In this document: positions 6,910-16,063 of the stretch, one piece after another | How positions within the stretch are numbered: the stretch's first letter is position 1 | Layout of the letters: every line of letters begins with the position of its first letter | The notes under the pieces: generated by a model | The model's input: the letters and a program-made list of their open reading frames with translations, nothing else | Told to the model about the DNA's origin: nothing | Databases searched by the model: none | Program-made: the position numbers and the translations under genes | Assembly: GCF_012927245.1 (NCBI RefSeq) | Contig: NZ_JABBGE010000006.1 | Location: 330,768-394,767, forward strand | Direction: 5' to 3' | Length of the DNA stretch: 64,000 nucleotides | Source: Streptomyces sp. R302 | Lineage (GTDB): Bacteria > Actinomycetota > Actinomycetes > Streptomycetales > Streptomycetaceae

Positions 6910-7848
6910 ATGGCCACAGCTGTGACCAAACCGCCCCGAGCCGCCACGGCACGGGGGCGCCGCCGCACGGGAGCGACCCCCCGCCGGCTGCCGTATCTGC
7001 TGATAGCCCCCGCAGGCCTGCTGATGCTGGGCTTCATCGCCTACCCCGTGCTGAGCGTCTTCTACTACAGCCTCCAGCACTACAACCCGACCAAGCCCTG
7101 GCGGAACGGCTTCGCCGGCTTCGACAACTTCACGAAGATCTTCACGGACGACCCGCACTTCTGGGGCACGCTGACCTTCAGCCTCAAGTGGGTCGTGGTG
7201 GAGGTGACGCTCCAGCTGCTCTTCGGCCTGGCGCTCGCCCTCATCGTCAACCAGACCTTCGTCGGCCGCGCCCTCGGCCGGGCCCTGGTCTTCTCCCCGT
7301 GGGCCGTCTCGGGCGTGCTGACCTCCGCGATCTGGGTGCTGCTCTACAACTCCCAGACCGGTATCACCCGTTATCTGGCGGACCTCGGCATCGGCGAGTA
7401 CGGCACCTCGCTGCTCTCCGACACCGCCACCGTCTTCCCGGCGGCGATCGTCGCCGACCTCTGGCGCGGCGTGCCCTTCTTCGCCATCCTCATCCTCGCC
7501 GACCTCCAGTCGGTGCCGAAGGACCTGTACGAGGCCGCCGAGGTCGACGGGGCGGGCCGGCTGCGGCAGTTCTTCCACATCACGCTCCCCCATCTCCGGG
7601 ACGCGATCGTGCTCTCCACGCTGCTGCGCGCGGTGTGGGAGTTCAACAACGTCGACCTCCTCTACACGCTGACCGGCGGCGGACCCGCGGGCGTCACCAC
7701 GACCCTGCCGCTGTACGTCGCCGAGACCAGCGTCGACGCCCACAACTTCGGTTACGCCTCCGCCCTCACCACGGTGGCGTTCGTGATCCTTCTCTTCTGC
7801 TCGATCGTCTATCTGCGCCTGAGCAAGTTCGGAGGCGACAGCAAGTGA
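6910..7848 (+). CDS. sugar ABC transporter permease, MalF-type
   Basis: A 312-residue inner-membrane permease of the carbohydrate uptake 1 family. A basic N-terminal tail of about 30 residues precedes six predicted helices, the first near 35-60 (LLIAPAGLLMLGFIAYPVL). The EAA loop that contacts the ATPase reads LYEAAEVDGAGRLRQFFHITLP, near residue 215. The frame stays open upstream to 6814, but I chose ATG 6910 because it has a GAACGGAG ribosome site and because operator sequences occupy the upstream part. It overlaps the next permease by GTGA. The matching binding protein is probably the lipoprotein at 12466. No ATPase is encoded nearby; a shared MsiK-type ATPase is expected. Confidence 0.88.
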   Translation: MATAVTKPPRAATARGRRRTGATPRRLPYLLIAPAGLLMLGFIAYPVLSVFYYSLQHYNPTKPWRNGFAGFDNFTKIFTDDPHFWGTLTFSLKWVVVEVTLQLLFGLALALIVNQTFVGRALGRALVFSPWAVSGVLTSAIWVLLYNSQTGITRYLADLGIGEYGTSLLSDTATVFPAAIVADLWRGVPFFAILILADLQSVPKDLYEAAEVDGAGRLRQFFHITLPHLRDAIVLSTLLRAVWEFNNVDLLYTLTGGGPAGVTTTLPLYVAETSVDAHNFGYASALTTVAFVILLFCSIVYLRLSKFGGDSK

Positions 7849-8765
7849 CCGCCGCGGCCACCCGCACCCGCACCGCCCCCGAGGACGGGCCCGTGTCCTC
7901 CTCGCGGCCACCGGAGGGCACCCCGCCCGCCGCCGCCCGCACCCGGCACCGGGCCTGGGACGAGGTCCCGCGCTGGCAGATCTACCTGCCGCTCGGCATC
8001 TACCTCGTCTTCACCCTGGTCCCCTTCTACTGGATCCTCCTCTTCGCCGTCCGCCCGGCCGGATCGACCTCGCTGCTGCCCTGGCCGATGACGACCGCGC
8101 ACTTCGAGAAGGTGTGGACCGAGCGCAGCTTCGGGGTCTTCTTCCAGAACAGCCTGCTCATCGGGATCGCGGTGCTCATCTGCACCACGGTGGTCGCGCT
8201 GGCCGGCGGATACGCCCTCGCCCGCTTCGACTTCCGGATCAAGAAGGGCTTCATGCTGGCCCTGCTCTGCTCCCAGTTCGTGCCGGGCGCCCTACTCCTC
8301 GTACCGCTCTTCCAGATCTTCGCCGAGCTGAAGATGATCAACTCGATCGGCAGCGTCATCCTCGCCGAGACGGTCTTCCAGCTGCCGCTGTCGATGATCC
8401 TCATCAGCGGCTTCATCCGGAACGTGCCGCCCTCCCTGGAGGAGGCCGCCTGGGTCGACGGCTGCGGACGCTTCCGCGGCTTCCTCATCGTGGTGCTGCC
8501 GCTGCTGCGGCCCGGCCTCGTCGCCGTCGGCTCCTTCGCCTTCGTGCACGCCTGGAACCACTTCCTCTTCGCCCTGATGTTCCTCAGCAGCCAGGACAAG
8601 CAGACCATCCCCGTCGGCCTCAACACCCTGATGGGCGCCGACAGCGTCGACCTCGGCGCGCTCGCCGCCGGCGGTGTCATCGCCGCCGTCCCCGTCGTGA
8701 TCGTCTTCGCCTTCATCCAGAAGTGGCTCGTCACCGGCTTCAGCGCCGGGGCGGTGAAGGGATGA
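7845..8765 (+). CDS. sugar ABC transporter permease, MalG-type
   Basis: A 306-residue partner of the preceding permease. After a hydrophilic tail of about 40 residues come six predicted helices. The EAA loop is LEEAAWVDGCGRFRGFLIVVLP near residue 200, and the C-terminus ends FSAGAVKG, a common ending for MalG homologues. The GTG start overlaps the stop of the upstream gene. The next gene starts in the stop codon of this one, so transporter and oxidoreductase are translated together. The cargo is probably an arabinan- or pectin-derived oligosaccharide judging from the adjoining GH43 and lyase genes (inference). Confidence 0.88.
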   Translation: MTAAATRTRTAPEDGPVSSSRPPEGTPPAAARTRHRAWDEVPRWQIYLPLGIYLVFTLVPFYWILLFAVRPAGSTSLLPWPMTTAHFEKVWTERSFGVFFQNSLLIGIAVLICTTVVALAGGYALARFDFRIKKGFMLALLCSQFVPGALLLVPLFQIFAELKMINSIGSVILAETVFQLPLSMILISGFIRNVPPSLEEAAWVDGCGRFRGFLIVVLPLLRPGLVAVGSFAFVHAWNHFLFALMFLSSQDKQTIPVGLNTLMGADSVDLGALAAGGVIAAVPVVIVFAFIQKWLVTGFSAGAVKG

Positions 8766-9958
8766 ACCCCATGCCCGCACCTCTGTCCCCCGCACCTCTG
8801 TCCGTACGCGAACCCCTGCCCGTCGTCCTCGCGGGCGCCCGCGGCCACGGCCGCAGCCACCTCCTCAACATCCACCGCCTCGAACGGCTCGGCCTGGTCC
8901 GCCTCGCCGGCGTCTGCGAGCTCCGCCCGCTCGACGCCGCCGAGCTCGACGGGCTCGGCGAGCCCGCCCAGTCCGACGACTTCGAGGCGCTCCTCGCCTC
9001 CACCGGCGCGAAGCTCGCGGTGCTCAGCACCCCCATCCAGACCCACACCGACATGACGCTCGCCGCCGCCCGGCACGGCGCCGACATCCTCCTGGAGAAG
9101 CCGCCCGCCCCGTCCTACGCGGAGTTCCGGCGGATGGCCGACGGGGTCGCGGAGACCGGCCGCGCCTGCCAGATCGGCTTCCAGTCGCTCGGCTCGCACG
9201 CCGTCCCCGCCGTCCGCGCGCTCGTCGCCGACGGCGCGATCGGCGAGGTCAGGGGCGTCGGCGCGGCCGGCGCCTGGGTCCGCGACGAGGCGTACTTCCG
9301 GCGCGCCCCCTGGGCCGGCCGGCGCCGCCTCGACGGCCTCGACGTCGTCGACGGAGCGCTGACCAACCCGCTCGCCCACGCCGTCGCCACCGCCCTCGCG
9401 CTCGCCGGGACCACCCGCGCCGAGGACGTCACCGGCATCGAGACGGAGCTCTTCCACGCCCACGCCATCGAGTCCGACGACACCTCGGCCGTCCGGGTCA
9501 CCACCGCCGCGGGCCTCCCGGTGACCGTGGCGGCGACGCTCTGCGCCGAGAAGACCGGAGAGCCGTACGTGGTCGTGCACGGCACCCGCGGCCGGATCAC
9601 CTTCTGGTACCGCGAGGACCGGATCCTCCTCCAGCGCGCCGGCCACGGCCCGGAGGAGATCCTGTACGGCCGCACCGACCTCCTGGAGAACCTCCTCGCC
9701 CACGTCGCCGACGGCACCGACCTGCTCGTCCCGCCGGACGCGACCGGCGCGTTCATGCGGGTCGTCGAGGCGGTCCGCACCGCGCCCGACCCGCTGCCGA
9801 TGGACGCCGCCCACTGGCGTACCGAGCCCGGGGAGAACGCCGAACGGCGGGTCGTGGAAGGCGTGGAGGCGCTCGTCGACGCGAGCGCCGAGCGGCTGCG
9901 GCTCTATTCGGAGCTGGGCGCCCCCTGGACGTCGTCGGCACCGGCGGTGGTCCGATGA
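8762..9958 (+). CDS. Gfo/Idh/MocA-family NAD(P)-dependent oxidoreductase
   Basis: A 398-residue cytoplasmic protein. An N-terminal Rossmann fold starts at residue 20 (VVLAGARGHGRSH). The LLEKPPAPS motif near residue 113 carries the EKP lysine typical of the family. The C-terminal half is the alpha/beta substrate domain. Members oxidise or reduce sugars and sugar derivatives. Its gene is fused into the operon by ATGA overlaps on both sides and is directly followed by a DUF6807 gene, a pairing that suggests a shared sugar-modifying step before or after GH43 cleavage. The substrate is not evident. An alternative is a sugar-acid dehydrogenase feeding the dehydratase upstream. Confidence 0.85.
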   Translation: MNPMPAPLSPAPLSVREPLPVVLAGARGHGRSHLLNIHRLERLGLVRLAGVCELRPLDAAELDGLGEPAQSDDFEALLASTGAKLAVLSTPIQTHTDMTLAAARHGADILLEKPPAPSYAEFRRMADGVAETGRACQIGFQSLGSHAVPAVRALVADGAIGEVRGVGAAGAWVRDEAYFRRAPWAGRRRLDGLDVVDGALTNPLAHAVATALALAGTTRAEDVTGIETELFHAHAIESDDTSAVRVTTAAGLPVTVAATLCAEKTGEPYVVVHGTRGRITFWYREDRILLQRAGHGPEEILYGRTDLLENLLAHVADGTDLLVPPDATGAFMRVVEAVRTAPDPLPMDAAHWRTEPGENAERRVVEGVEALVDASAERLRLYSELGAPWTSSAPAVVR

Positions 9959-10806
9959 GCGCCGACACGACGACCGGCACCGCGCTGAGGGTCGCGGGGC
10001 GCACCGTCGCCCGGTACGCGACCCGGCCCGCGCTCGCCGCCGACCACTCCCCGCGCCCCTACCTGCACCCGGTGACGACGCTCGCCGGGCGGGCGGTCAC
10101 CGAGGTGCTGCCCGAGGACCACGTGCACCACCTGGGCGCCTCCGTCGCCGTCCCGGACGTGGCGGGGCACAACTTCTGGGGCGGGCGGACCTTCGTCCGG
10201 GGCCGAGGCTCGGTCGAGCTCGACAACCACGGCACGCAGCGCCACGACGGCTTCAAGCTGTGCGACCCGGACGGCTTCGTCGAGGAGCTGACCTGGACCG
10301 GCGGAGGCGAGCGGCTGTTCGCCGAGCACCGCACGGTCGCCGCCGTCGCCCTCACCGACACGGCCTGGGCCCTGGACCTCACCTTCTCCGTCGCCAACGT
10401 CTCCGGCCGCGACCTGTCCATCGGCAGCCCCGCCACCAACGGACGCCCGGGCGCCGCCTACGGCGGCTTCTTCTGGCGCGCCCCCAAGGAGGCCGGAGTG
10501 CCCGGGGTCTTCGGCCCCGACGCCACCGGAGAGGAGGCCGTGCACGGCGCCCGCGCCGACTGGGTGGCGATGTGCGGCGACGGCTGGACGCTGGTCTTCG
10601 CCGGGGCGACCGGGACGACCCGGCGCGACCCGTGGTTCGTGCGGGCCGCCGAGTACCCGGGCGTCGGCTCCTCCCTCGCGTACGGGGAGCGGCTCGCGGT
10701 CCCGGCCGGCGACACCTTCGTACGGCGCGTGGTCACCGTCGTCGCCGACGGGCGGCTCGACCGTGACGGGGCCGCCGCCCTGGTCCGCAAGGCGGTGGCG
10801 TCGTGA
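9955..10806 (+). CDS. DUF6807 (PmoA-like) family protein
   Basis: A 283-residue soluble protein without signal peptide. Best-preserved parts are EDHVHHLGASVAVPDVAGHNFWGG near residue 43 (paired histidines followed by HNFWGG) and RRDPWFVRAAEYPGVG near the C-terminus. The family is all-beta. The old label methane oxygenase PmoA rests on weak evidence and should not be taken as a function. Members often occur beside Gfo/Idh oxidoreductases and glycosidases in sugar loci, exactly as here. It overlaps both neighbours by four bases (ATGA, GTGA). The histidines could bind a metal or sugar; the reaction is unknown. Confidence 0.8.
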   Translation: MSADTTTGTALRVAGRTVARYATRPALAADHSPRPYLHPVTTLAGRAVTEVLPEDHVHHLGASVAVPDVAGHNFWGGRTFVRGRGSVELDNHGTQRHDGFKLCDPDGFVEELTWTGGGERLFAEHRTVAAVALTDTAWALDLTFSVANVSGRDLSIGSPATNGRPGAAYGGFFWRAPKEAGVPGVFGPDATGEEAVHGARADWVAMCGDGWTLVFAGATGTTRRDPWFVRAAEYPGVGSSLAYGERLAVPAGDTFVRRVVTVVADGRLDRDGAAALVRKAVAS

Positions 10807-12395
10807 CGGCGGGCGTGATGCCCCGGGCCGTACCGCTCGGGGTCACCGGCGACCTGGGGGACGGCACGTACCGCAATCCGGTGCTCGCCGCCGACTGGTC
10901 GGACCCGGACGTGGTGCGGGTCGGCGAGGACTACTACCTCACCGCCTCCAGCTTCGGCCGTGCCCCGGGGCTGCCACTGCTGCACTCCCGCGACCTCGTC
11001 AACTGGACGCTCGTCGGGCACGCCCTCGAACGGCTCGTGCCGGAGGAGGCGTTCACCCTGCCGCGCCACGACCGCGGGGTGTGGGCGCCCTCGTTCCGCC
11101 ACCACGACGGCCGGTTCTGGATCTTCTGGGGCGACCCGGACCACGGGATCTTCCAGGTCGACTCGCCGTCGATCGACGGCCCTTGGAGTCCTCCGCACCT
11201 GGTGAAGGAGGGCCTCGGGCTCATCGACGCCTGCCCGCTGTGGGACGAGGAGACCGGCGAGGCGTATCTGGTGCACGGCTGGGCGAAGTCCCGGGCCGGG
11301 TTCAACAACCGGCTCACCGGGCACCGGATGAGCCCCGACGGCACCAAGGTCCTCGACGAGGGCCGGACCCTCGTCGACGCCGACCTCCTGCCCGGCTGGT
11401 TCACCCTGGAGGGGCCCAAGCTGTACCGGCACGAGGGCCGTTACTGGATCCTCGCCCCGGCCGGCGGCGTCGCCACCGGCTGGCAGGGCGCCTTCCGCGC
11501 GGACTCCTTCTTCGGCCCGTACGAGGAGCGGATCGTCCTCTCCCAGGGCGACACCGACGTCAACGGCCCCCACCAGGGCGGCTGGGTGCGCACCGGCGCG
11601 GGCGAGGACTGGTTCCTGCACTTCCAGCAGACCGGCGCGCACGGCCGGCTCGTCCACCTCCAGCCGATGCGCTGGGACGCGGACGGCTGGCCGGTGATGG
11701 GCGACGAGGGCTTCCCCGTACGCGTCCACCGCAAGCCGGCCCTGCCGGAGGCGGCGCCCTCGCGGCCGGCCGTCGACGACGCCTTCCCGGGCGGTGCGTT
11801 CGGTCCGCAGTGGCAGTGGACGGCCAACCCCGGTGCGGGGTGGACGCGTTCGCACGCGGGGCGGGGGCTGCGCCTGGCCTGTCTGCGGTCCGAGCGGGCC
11901 GCCGACGACCTGCGGTCCGTACCGCACGTGCTGACGCAGCGGCTGCCGGCCGGTGCCCTGGCCGTGGAGGTCCGGCTGCGGCTCGACTCCGAGGCGCCCG
12001 GGGCGCACGCCGGACTGGTCGTCCTGGGCGACGCGTACGCCTGGATCGGTCTGGAGCGCGCCGCGGACGGCGGGCTGCTGCTCGTGCACCGCTTCGCCCC
12101 GGGCAACGCCGACCGGGAGCGGGACGCGGCCCGCGCCCGACCCCTGGACTCCGGCGAGGTGCTGCTGCGGATCGAGGTCACCGCCGACGCCCGCTGCCGC
12201 TTCTCCTACGACGCCGGCGAGGGACCCGTCCGGCTCGGACCCGAGTTCGCGGCCACCCCCCGGCGGTGGGTGGGCGCGCTGCTCGGACTGTTCGCCGCGG
12301 CGCCGGAGGGTGAAGGGCACGCCGGGACGGGCGTGTTCGCCGACTTCCGCGTCACCCCCGGGTCCCGTGTCGCTTCCACCGCCGCCGCTCGCTGA
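10803..12395 (+). CDS. GH43 glycosidase, intracellular (beta-xylosidase/alpha-L-arabinofuranosidase type)
   Basis: A 530-residue enzyme without signal peptide, hence cytoplasmic. The N-terminal five-bladed propeller (residues 20-310) shows the GH43 residues: Asp base in WSDPDVVR, Asp in LIDACPLWD, and the Glu acid in FTLEGPKLYR. The C-terminal beta-sandwich (about 325-515) with AGLVVLGDAYAWIGLE belongs to the GH43 C2/DUF1349 type. The architecture fits GH43 enzymes that split xylo- or arabino-oligosaccharides after import. GTG start overlaps the DUF6807 stop. The gap of 70 bases to the binding-protein gene carries an AGAAGAGAG ribosome site and no clear terminator, so the operon probably continues. 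Confidence 0.88.
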   Translation: MTAGVMPRAVPLGVTGDLGDGTYRNPVLAADWSDPDVVRVGEDYYLTASSFGRAPGLPLLHSRDLVNWTLVGHALERLVPEEAFTLPRHDRGVWAPSFRHHDGRFWIFWGDPDHGIFQVDSPSIDGPWSPPHLVKEGLGLIDACPLWDEETGEAYLVHGWAKSRAGFNNRLTGHRMSPDGTKVLDEGRTLVDADLLPGWFTLEGPKLYRHEGRYWILAPAGGVATGWQGAFRADSFFGPYEERIVLSQGDTDVNGPHQGGWVRTGAGEDWFLHFQQTGAHGRLVHLQPMRWDADGWPVMGDEGFPVRVHRKPALPEAAPSRPAVDDAFPGGAFGPQWQWTANPGAGWTRSHAGRGLRLACLRSERAADDLRSVPHVLTQRLPAGALAVEVRLRLDSEAPGAHAGLVVLGDAYAWIGLERAADGGLLLVHRFAPGNADRERDAARARPLDSGEVLLRIEVTADARCRFSYDAGEGPVRLGPEFAATPRRWVGALLGLFAAAPEGEGHAGTGVFADFRVTPGSRVASTAAAR

Positions 12396-12465
12396 ACCCC
12401 GGCGAGCCCTCGCACTCCCCCACACCTCCATCCCCCCGCACCACCCCGAGAGAAGAGAGCCGACG

Positions 12466-13803
12466 ATGACCATCTTCCCCGGACGGCGCAGAGCCGCCCT
12501 CGCCCTCGCCGTCTCCGGCGTCCTCGCGCTGACCGCCACCGCCTGCGGTGACGACGGCAGTGGCGGCGCGGGCGGCGCAGGCGCCGAGGGATCCGGCAAG
12601 GGCAAGATCACCTTCTGGGACAACAACGGCGGTGTCCGCACCGACGTCTGGAAGGAGATCATCGCCGACTTCGAGAAGGCCAACCCGGACATCGACGTCG
12701 AGTACGTCGGCGTCGCCTCCAAGGAGGTGCAGTCCAAGTACGACACCGCCATCCAGGGCGGCGCGCTGCCGGACGTCGGCGGCGTCGGCGCGGCGATGCT
12801 CGCCGGGATCGCCGCGCAGAACGCGCTGGAGCCGCTGGACCAGCGGATCGAGAAGAGCGCCCTGTTCGGGAAGCTGAACCCCGGCATGGTCGAGTCCGTG
12901 AAGGCGGCCGGCGGCCAGGACAAGCTCTTCACCGTCCCGACCTCCGCCAGCAACGGCGTCCTCTACTACCGCACAGACCTCTTCGAGGCGGCCGGTCTGC
13001 AGGAGCCGTCCACCTGGTCGGCGTTCTACGCGGCGGCCGAGAAGCTGACCGCCAAGGACAAGAACCGGTTCGGCTACACGATCCGCGGCGGCGCCGGCTC
13101 CATCGCCCAGGCCCTCGACGCCATGTACGGGCAGAGCGGCATCCAGAGCTTCTGGGAGGGCGACAAGACCACCGTCAACGACCCGAAGAACGTGGCCGCG
13201 TTGGAGAAGTACGCCGCCCTGTTCAAGAAGACCACCCCGGCGGCCGACGTCAACAACGACTTCACCAAGATGGTCGCCCAGTGGGACAGCGGGCAGATCG
13301 GCATGCTGAACCACAACCTCGGCTCGTACCAGGACCACGTGAAGGCCCTCACCACCGAGAAGTTCCGCGGCATACCGAACCCGACGCTCGACGACGGCAC
13401 CCGGGTGATGGTGTCCAACCCGGTCGACGGCCTCGGCCTCTTCTCCAGCAGCAAGAACAAGGCCGCCGCCTGGAAGTTCATCGAGTTCGCCGCCTCCCAC
13501 GAGTCCAACTCCAAGTGGAACAGGTCCGCCGGCGCCATCCCCGCCAACACCGAGGCCGCGCAGGACCCGTGGCTCAAGGAGGCCGAGCCGACCAAGCTCG
13601 CCGCCGAGGTCCTCTTCAGCGGCAAGGCGACCATCGTCCAGCTGCCCTACTACCTGCCCGACTGGAACACCATCTCCAAGGCCGACAACGAGGCCGACTT
13701 CCAGAAGGTGCTGCTGGGTTCGATGACGGCGAAGGAGTTCGCCGACAGCCTCGCCGAGCAGCTGAACGCGGCCCAGGCCGAGTGGAAGGAGCAGCAGAAG
13801 TGA
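12466..13803 (+). CDS. sugar-binding lipoprotein of an ABC importer
   Basis: A 445-residue extracytoplasmic solute-binding protein (family 1). The signal peptide ends in a lipobox (LTATAC) with Cys at about residue 26, followed by a flexible Gly/Ser linker. KITFWDNNGGVRTDVWKEI opens the mature domain, and later parts such as LFTVPTSASNGVLYYRTD and AWKFIEFAASHES are typical. It is the likely partner of the two permeases at 6910-8765. Its place after GH43 and before an esterase gene is unusual, since binding proteins normally lead the transporter operon. The stop is overlapped by the GTG of the esterase gene. Confidence 0.9.
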   Translation: MTIFPGRRRAALALAVSGVLALTATACGDDGSGGAGGAGAEGSGKGKITFWDNNGGVRTDVWKEIIADFEKANPDIDVEYVGVASKEVQSKYDTAIQGGALPDVGGVGAAMLAGIAAQNALEPLDQRIEKSALFGKLNPGMVESVKAAGGQDKLFTVPTSASNGVLYYRTDLFEAAGLQEPSTWSAFYAAAEKLTAKDKNRFGYTIRGGAGSIAQALDAMYGQSGIQSFWEGDKTTVNDPKNVAALEKYAALFKKTTPAADVNNDFTKMVAQWDSGQIGMLNHNLGSYQDHVKALTTEKFRGIPNPTLDDGTRVMVSNPVDGLGLFSSSKNKAAAWKFIEFAASHESNSKWNRSAGAIPANTEAAQDPWLKEAEPTKLAAEVLFSGKATIVQLPYYLPDWNTISKADNEADFQKVLLGSMTAKEFADSLAEQLNAAQAEWKEQQK

Positions 13804-14648
13804 CGCTCGGCCGCCGTGAGGCGGTCGCGGCCGGGGCGGGCCTGGTGCTCGCCCTGGCCGCCCGGCCGGCCGCCGCCCGTACCGAGGACGCCACCACCAC
13901 CGGCTCCTCCGCCCGAAGCCCCCGCCCCCGCCCCCGCCCCCGCACGCTGTTCATCGCCGGGGACTCCACCGCCGCGCAGAAGTACGCCGACGCGGCCCCC
14001 GAGACCGGCTGGGGCATGGCCCTCCCGTTCTTCCTGCACCGGGACGTCGCCGTCTCCAACCACGCCGTCAACGGGCGCTCCACCAAGAGCTTCCTCGACG
14101 AGGGCCGGCTCGACCCGATCACGGACGCGCTGCGCCCGGGAGACGTGCTGCTCGCGCAGTTCGGCCACAACGACTCCAAGTCCACCGACCCCGCCCGGTA
14201 CGCCGACCCCTGGGGCGCCTACCAGGACAACCTTCGGGTCTTCGTCGAGGCCGCCCGCTCCCGGGGCGCGTTCCCGGTGATCGCGACCTCCGTCGAGCGG
14301 CGCCGCTTCGACGCCGCCGGCACCGCCCGGCGCTCGCTCGGCGACTACCCGGCCGCCGCCCGCGCGGTGGCCGCCGCCTCCGGCGTACCGCTCCTCGACA
14401 TCGAGGCGCTGTCCCTCGCGCTCTGGCAGCGGCTCGGGCCCGAGGCGACCAAGACGTACTTCAACTGGACCGCCACCGAGCAGGACAACACCCACTTCAA
14501 CCCGCCCGGCGCGATCGAGGTGGCCCGGCTCGTGGCCCGTGAACTGCTCCGCACCCGGGTCCTCGCCCCGCGCGAGACCCGCCGGCTCGACGACGACATC
14601 CCCACCGACCGGATCACCTGGCCTCCGGCCGTCCCGTCCGCATCCTGA
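13800..14648 (+). CDS. secreted SGNH esterase, CE12 rhamnogalacturonan acetylesterase type
   Basis: A 282-residue secreted esterase. The N-terminus has a twin-Arg-like start (LGRREAV) and a hydrophobic stretch ending ARPAAA. SGNH blocks: GDST with the nucleophile Ser near residue 57, NHAVNGRSTKSF, FGHND, and the DNTHFNPPG motif carrying the catalytic Asp and His. This order fits CE12 esterases that remove acetyl groups from rhamnogalacturonan or other pectin backbones, clearing the way for the lyases encoded just downstream. Between signal and domain is an RPRPRPR stretch. Coupled to the lipoprotein gene by a GTGA overlap, which ties a secreted enzyme to an importer. Confidence 0.85.
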   Translation: MTLGRREAVAAGAGLVLALAARPAAARTEDATTTGSSARSPRPRPRPRTLFIAGDSTAAQKYADAAPETGWGMALPFFLHRDVAVSNHAVNGRSTKSFLDEGRLDPITDALRPGDVLLAQFGHNDSKSTDPARYADPWGAYQDNLRVFVEAARSRGAFPVIATSVERRRFDAAGTARRSLGDYPAAARAVAAASGVPLLDIEALSLALWQRLGPEATKTYFNWTATEQDNTHFNPPGAIEVARLVARELLRTRVLAPRETRRLDDDIPTDRITWPPAVPSAS

Positions 14649-14660
14649 GGAGAACCGCGC

Positions 14661-15956
14661 GTGAACAGATCCACGAAGCTCGGGGCGGTGGCCGCCGCCG
14701 CCCTCGTCCTCACCGTCACCGCCCCCGCCGCCGGCGCCCACTCCGGCCGCCCCGCGGGCGCCGACCCGGCCCGCGCCACCCTCCCCGCCGGTGACGGCTG
14801 GGCCTCCGCCGGCGCCGGCACCACCGGCGGCGCCGCCGCCGACGCCTCCCGCGTCTTCACCGTCACCACCTGGGCCGAGCTGCGGGCCGCCCTCGCCGTC
14901 CCCGGCACCGAGCCCCGGATCGTCAAGGTCGCCGGCACCCTGGACGCCGTCGAGACCGGCTGCGCCGCCTTCGAGGCCCCCGGCTACGACTTCCAGCGGT
15001 ACCTCGCCGACTACGACCCCGCCGTGTGGGGGTACGAGGACGAGGTCAGCGGCCCGCAGGAGGAGCTGCGCGCCGCCTCCGCCACCGCCCAGGGCCGGGC
15101 CATCAAGGTCAAGGTGCCCGCCAACACCACCCTCGTCGGCGTCGGCCGGGACGCGACGATCCTCGGCGGCAGCCTCCAGGTCACCGGCGTCGACAACGTG
15201 GTGATCCGCAACCTGACGCTGGAGAGCCCGCTCGACTGCTTCCCGCAGTGGGACCCGACGGACGGCGCCACCGGCGCCTGGAACTCGGAGTACGACAGCC
15301 TGGTCGTGTACGGCTCCACCCACGTCTGGATCGACCACGACACCTTCACCGACGGCCGCCACCCGGACAGTTCGCTGCCGCGGTACTACGGCGAGGTGTA
15401 CCAGCAGCACGACGGCGAGCTGGACGTGGTGCGCGGCGCCGACCTCGTCACCGTCTCGTGGAACGTCTTCACCGACCACGACAAGACGCTGATGATCGGC
15501 AACAGCGACAGCGCGGGCGCCACCGACCGCGGCAAGCTCCGCGTCACCCTCCACCACAACCTCTTCGACGACGTGGTGGAGCGGGCGCCGCGGGTCCGCT
15601 TCGGCCAGGTCGACGCGTACAACAACCACTTCAGGGTGCCGGACGCGAACTACGTGTACAGCCTGGGCATCGGCCAGGAGTCGCAGCTGTACGCGGAGAA
15701 GAACGCGTTCACGCTCGGCTCCGAGGTGCCCGCCGGGAAGATCCTGAAGAAGTGGAAGGACGCGCCCGTCACCACCACCGGCAACCACGTCAACGGACGC
15801 CCGGTGGACCTCCTCGCCGTCCACAACGAGCAGTTCCCCGAGGAGACCCTGCGCGGCGACGCGGGCTGGACGCCCACGCTGCGCACCCGGGTGGACCACC
15901 CGAGGGCCGTCCCGTTCCTCGTCGGCGTCCACGCCGGCGCCGGCCGCCTGCGCTGA
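14661..15956 (+). CDS. pectate lyase, PL1 family, secreted
   Basis: A 431-residue enzyme with a signal peptide ending near GAHS (residue 30). The right-handed beta-helix shows PL1 features: GVGRDATILGGSLQV, VIRNLTLESPLD, the calcium-binding Asp cluster in VWIDHDTF and FTDHDKTLMIGNSD, and the conserved Arg in ERAPRVRFG. It cleaves polygalacturonate by calcium-dependent beta-elimination outside the cell. GTG start with a TGAGGAGA ribosome site, 12 bases after the esterase stop. A strong hairpin follows the gene before the pectinesterase. Confidence 0.92.
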   Translation: MNRSTKLGAVAAAALVLTVTAPAAGAHSGRPAGADPARATLPAGDGWASAGAGTTGGAAADASRVFTVTTWAELRAALAVPGTEPRIVKVAGTLDAVETGCAAFEAPGYDFQRYLADYDPAVWGYEDEVSGPQEELRAASATAQGRAIKVKVPANTTLVGVGRDATILGGSLQVTGVDNVVIRNLTLESPLDCFPQWDPTDGATGAWNSEYDSLVVYGSTHVWIDHDTFTDGRHPDSSLPRYYGEVYQQHDGELDVVRGADLVTVSWNVFTDHDKTLMIGNSDSAGATDRGKLRVTLHHNLFDDVVERAPRVRFGQVDAYNNHFRVPDANYVYSLGIGQESQLYAEKNAFTLGSEVPAGKILKKWKDAPVTTTGNHVNGRPVDLLAVHNEQFPEETLRGDAGWTPTLRTRVDHPRAVPFLVGVHAGAGRLR

Positions 15957-15971
15957 GCGGGCCACCCTGCC

Positions 15972-16025
15972 CCGGGCCGGGGCGGAGCGCGGCACCCCCG
16001 TCCCGTCGCGCCCGCCCCGGCCCGG
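15972..16025 (+). terminator. 14-bp perfect-stem hairpin between pectate lyase and pectinesterase genes
   Basis: CCGGGCCGGGGCGG (15972-15985) pairs exactly with 16012-16025 around a 26-base loop. It may partly end transcription or protect the upstream mRNA 3' end, giving more lyase than esterase message. Confidence 0.6.
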
Positions 16026-16063
16026 TCCCTCACTCCCTCCCCAGCCCCCGAAGGAGCTTCCGC

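Noticed and set aside
4774..7911. Open frame of 1045 codons on the minus strand
   Set aside because: It lies opposite the dehydratase and permease genes and consists of Arg/Ala/Gly/Val-rich shadow sequence caused by third-position GC bias.
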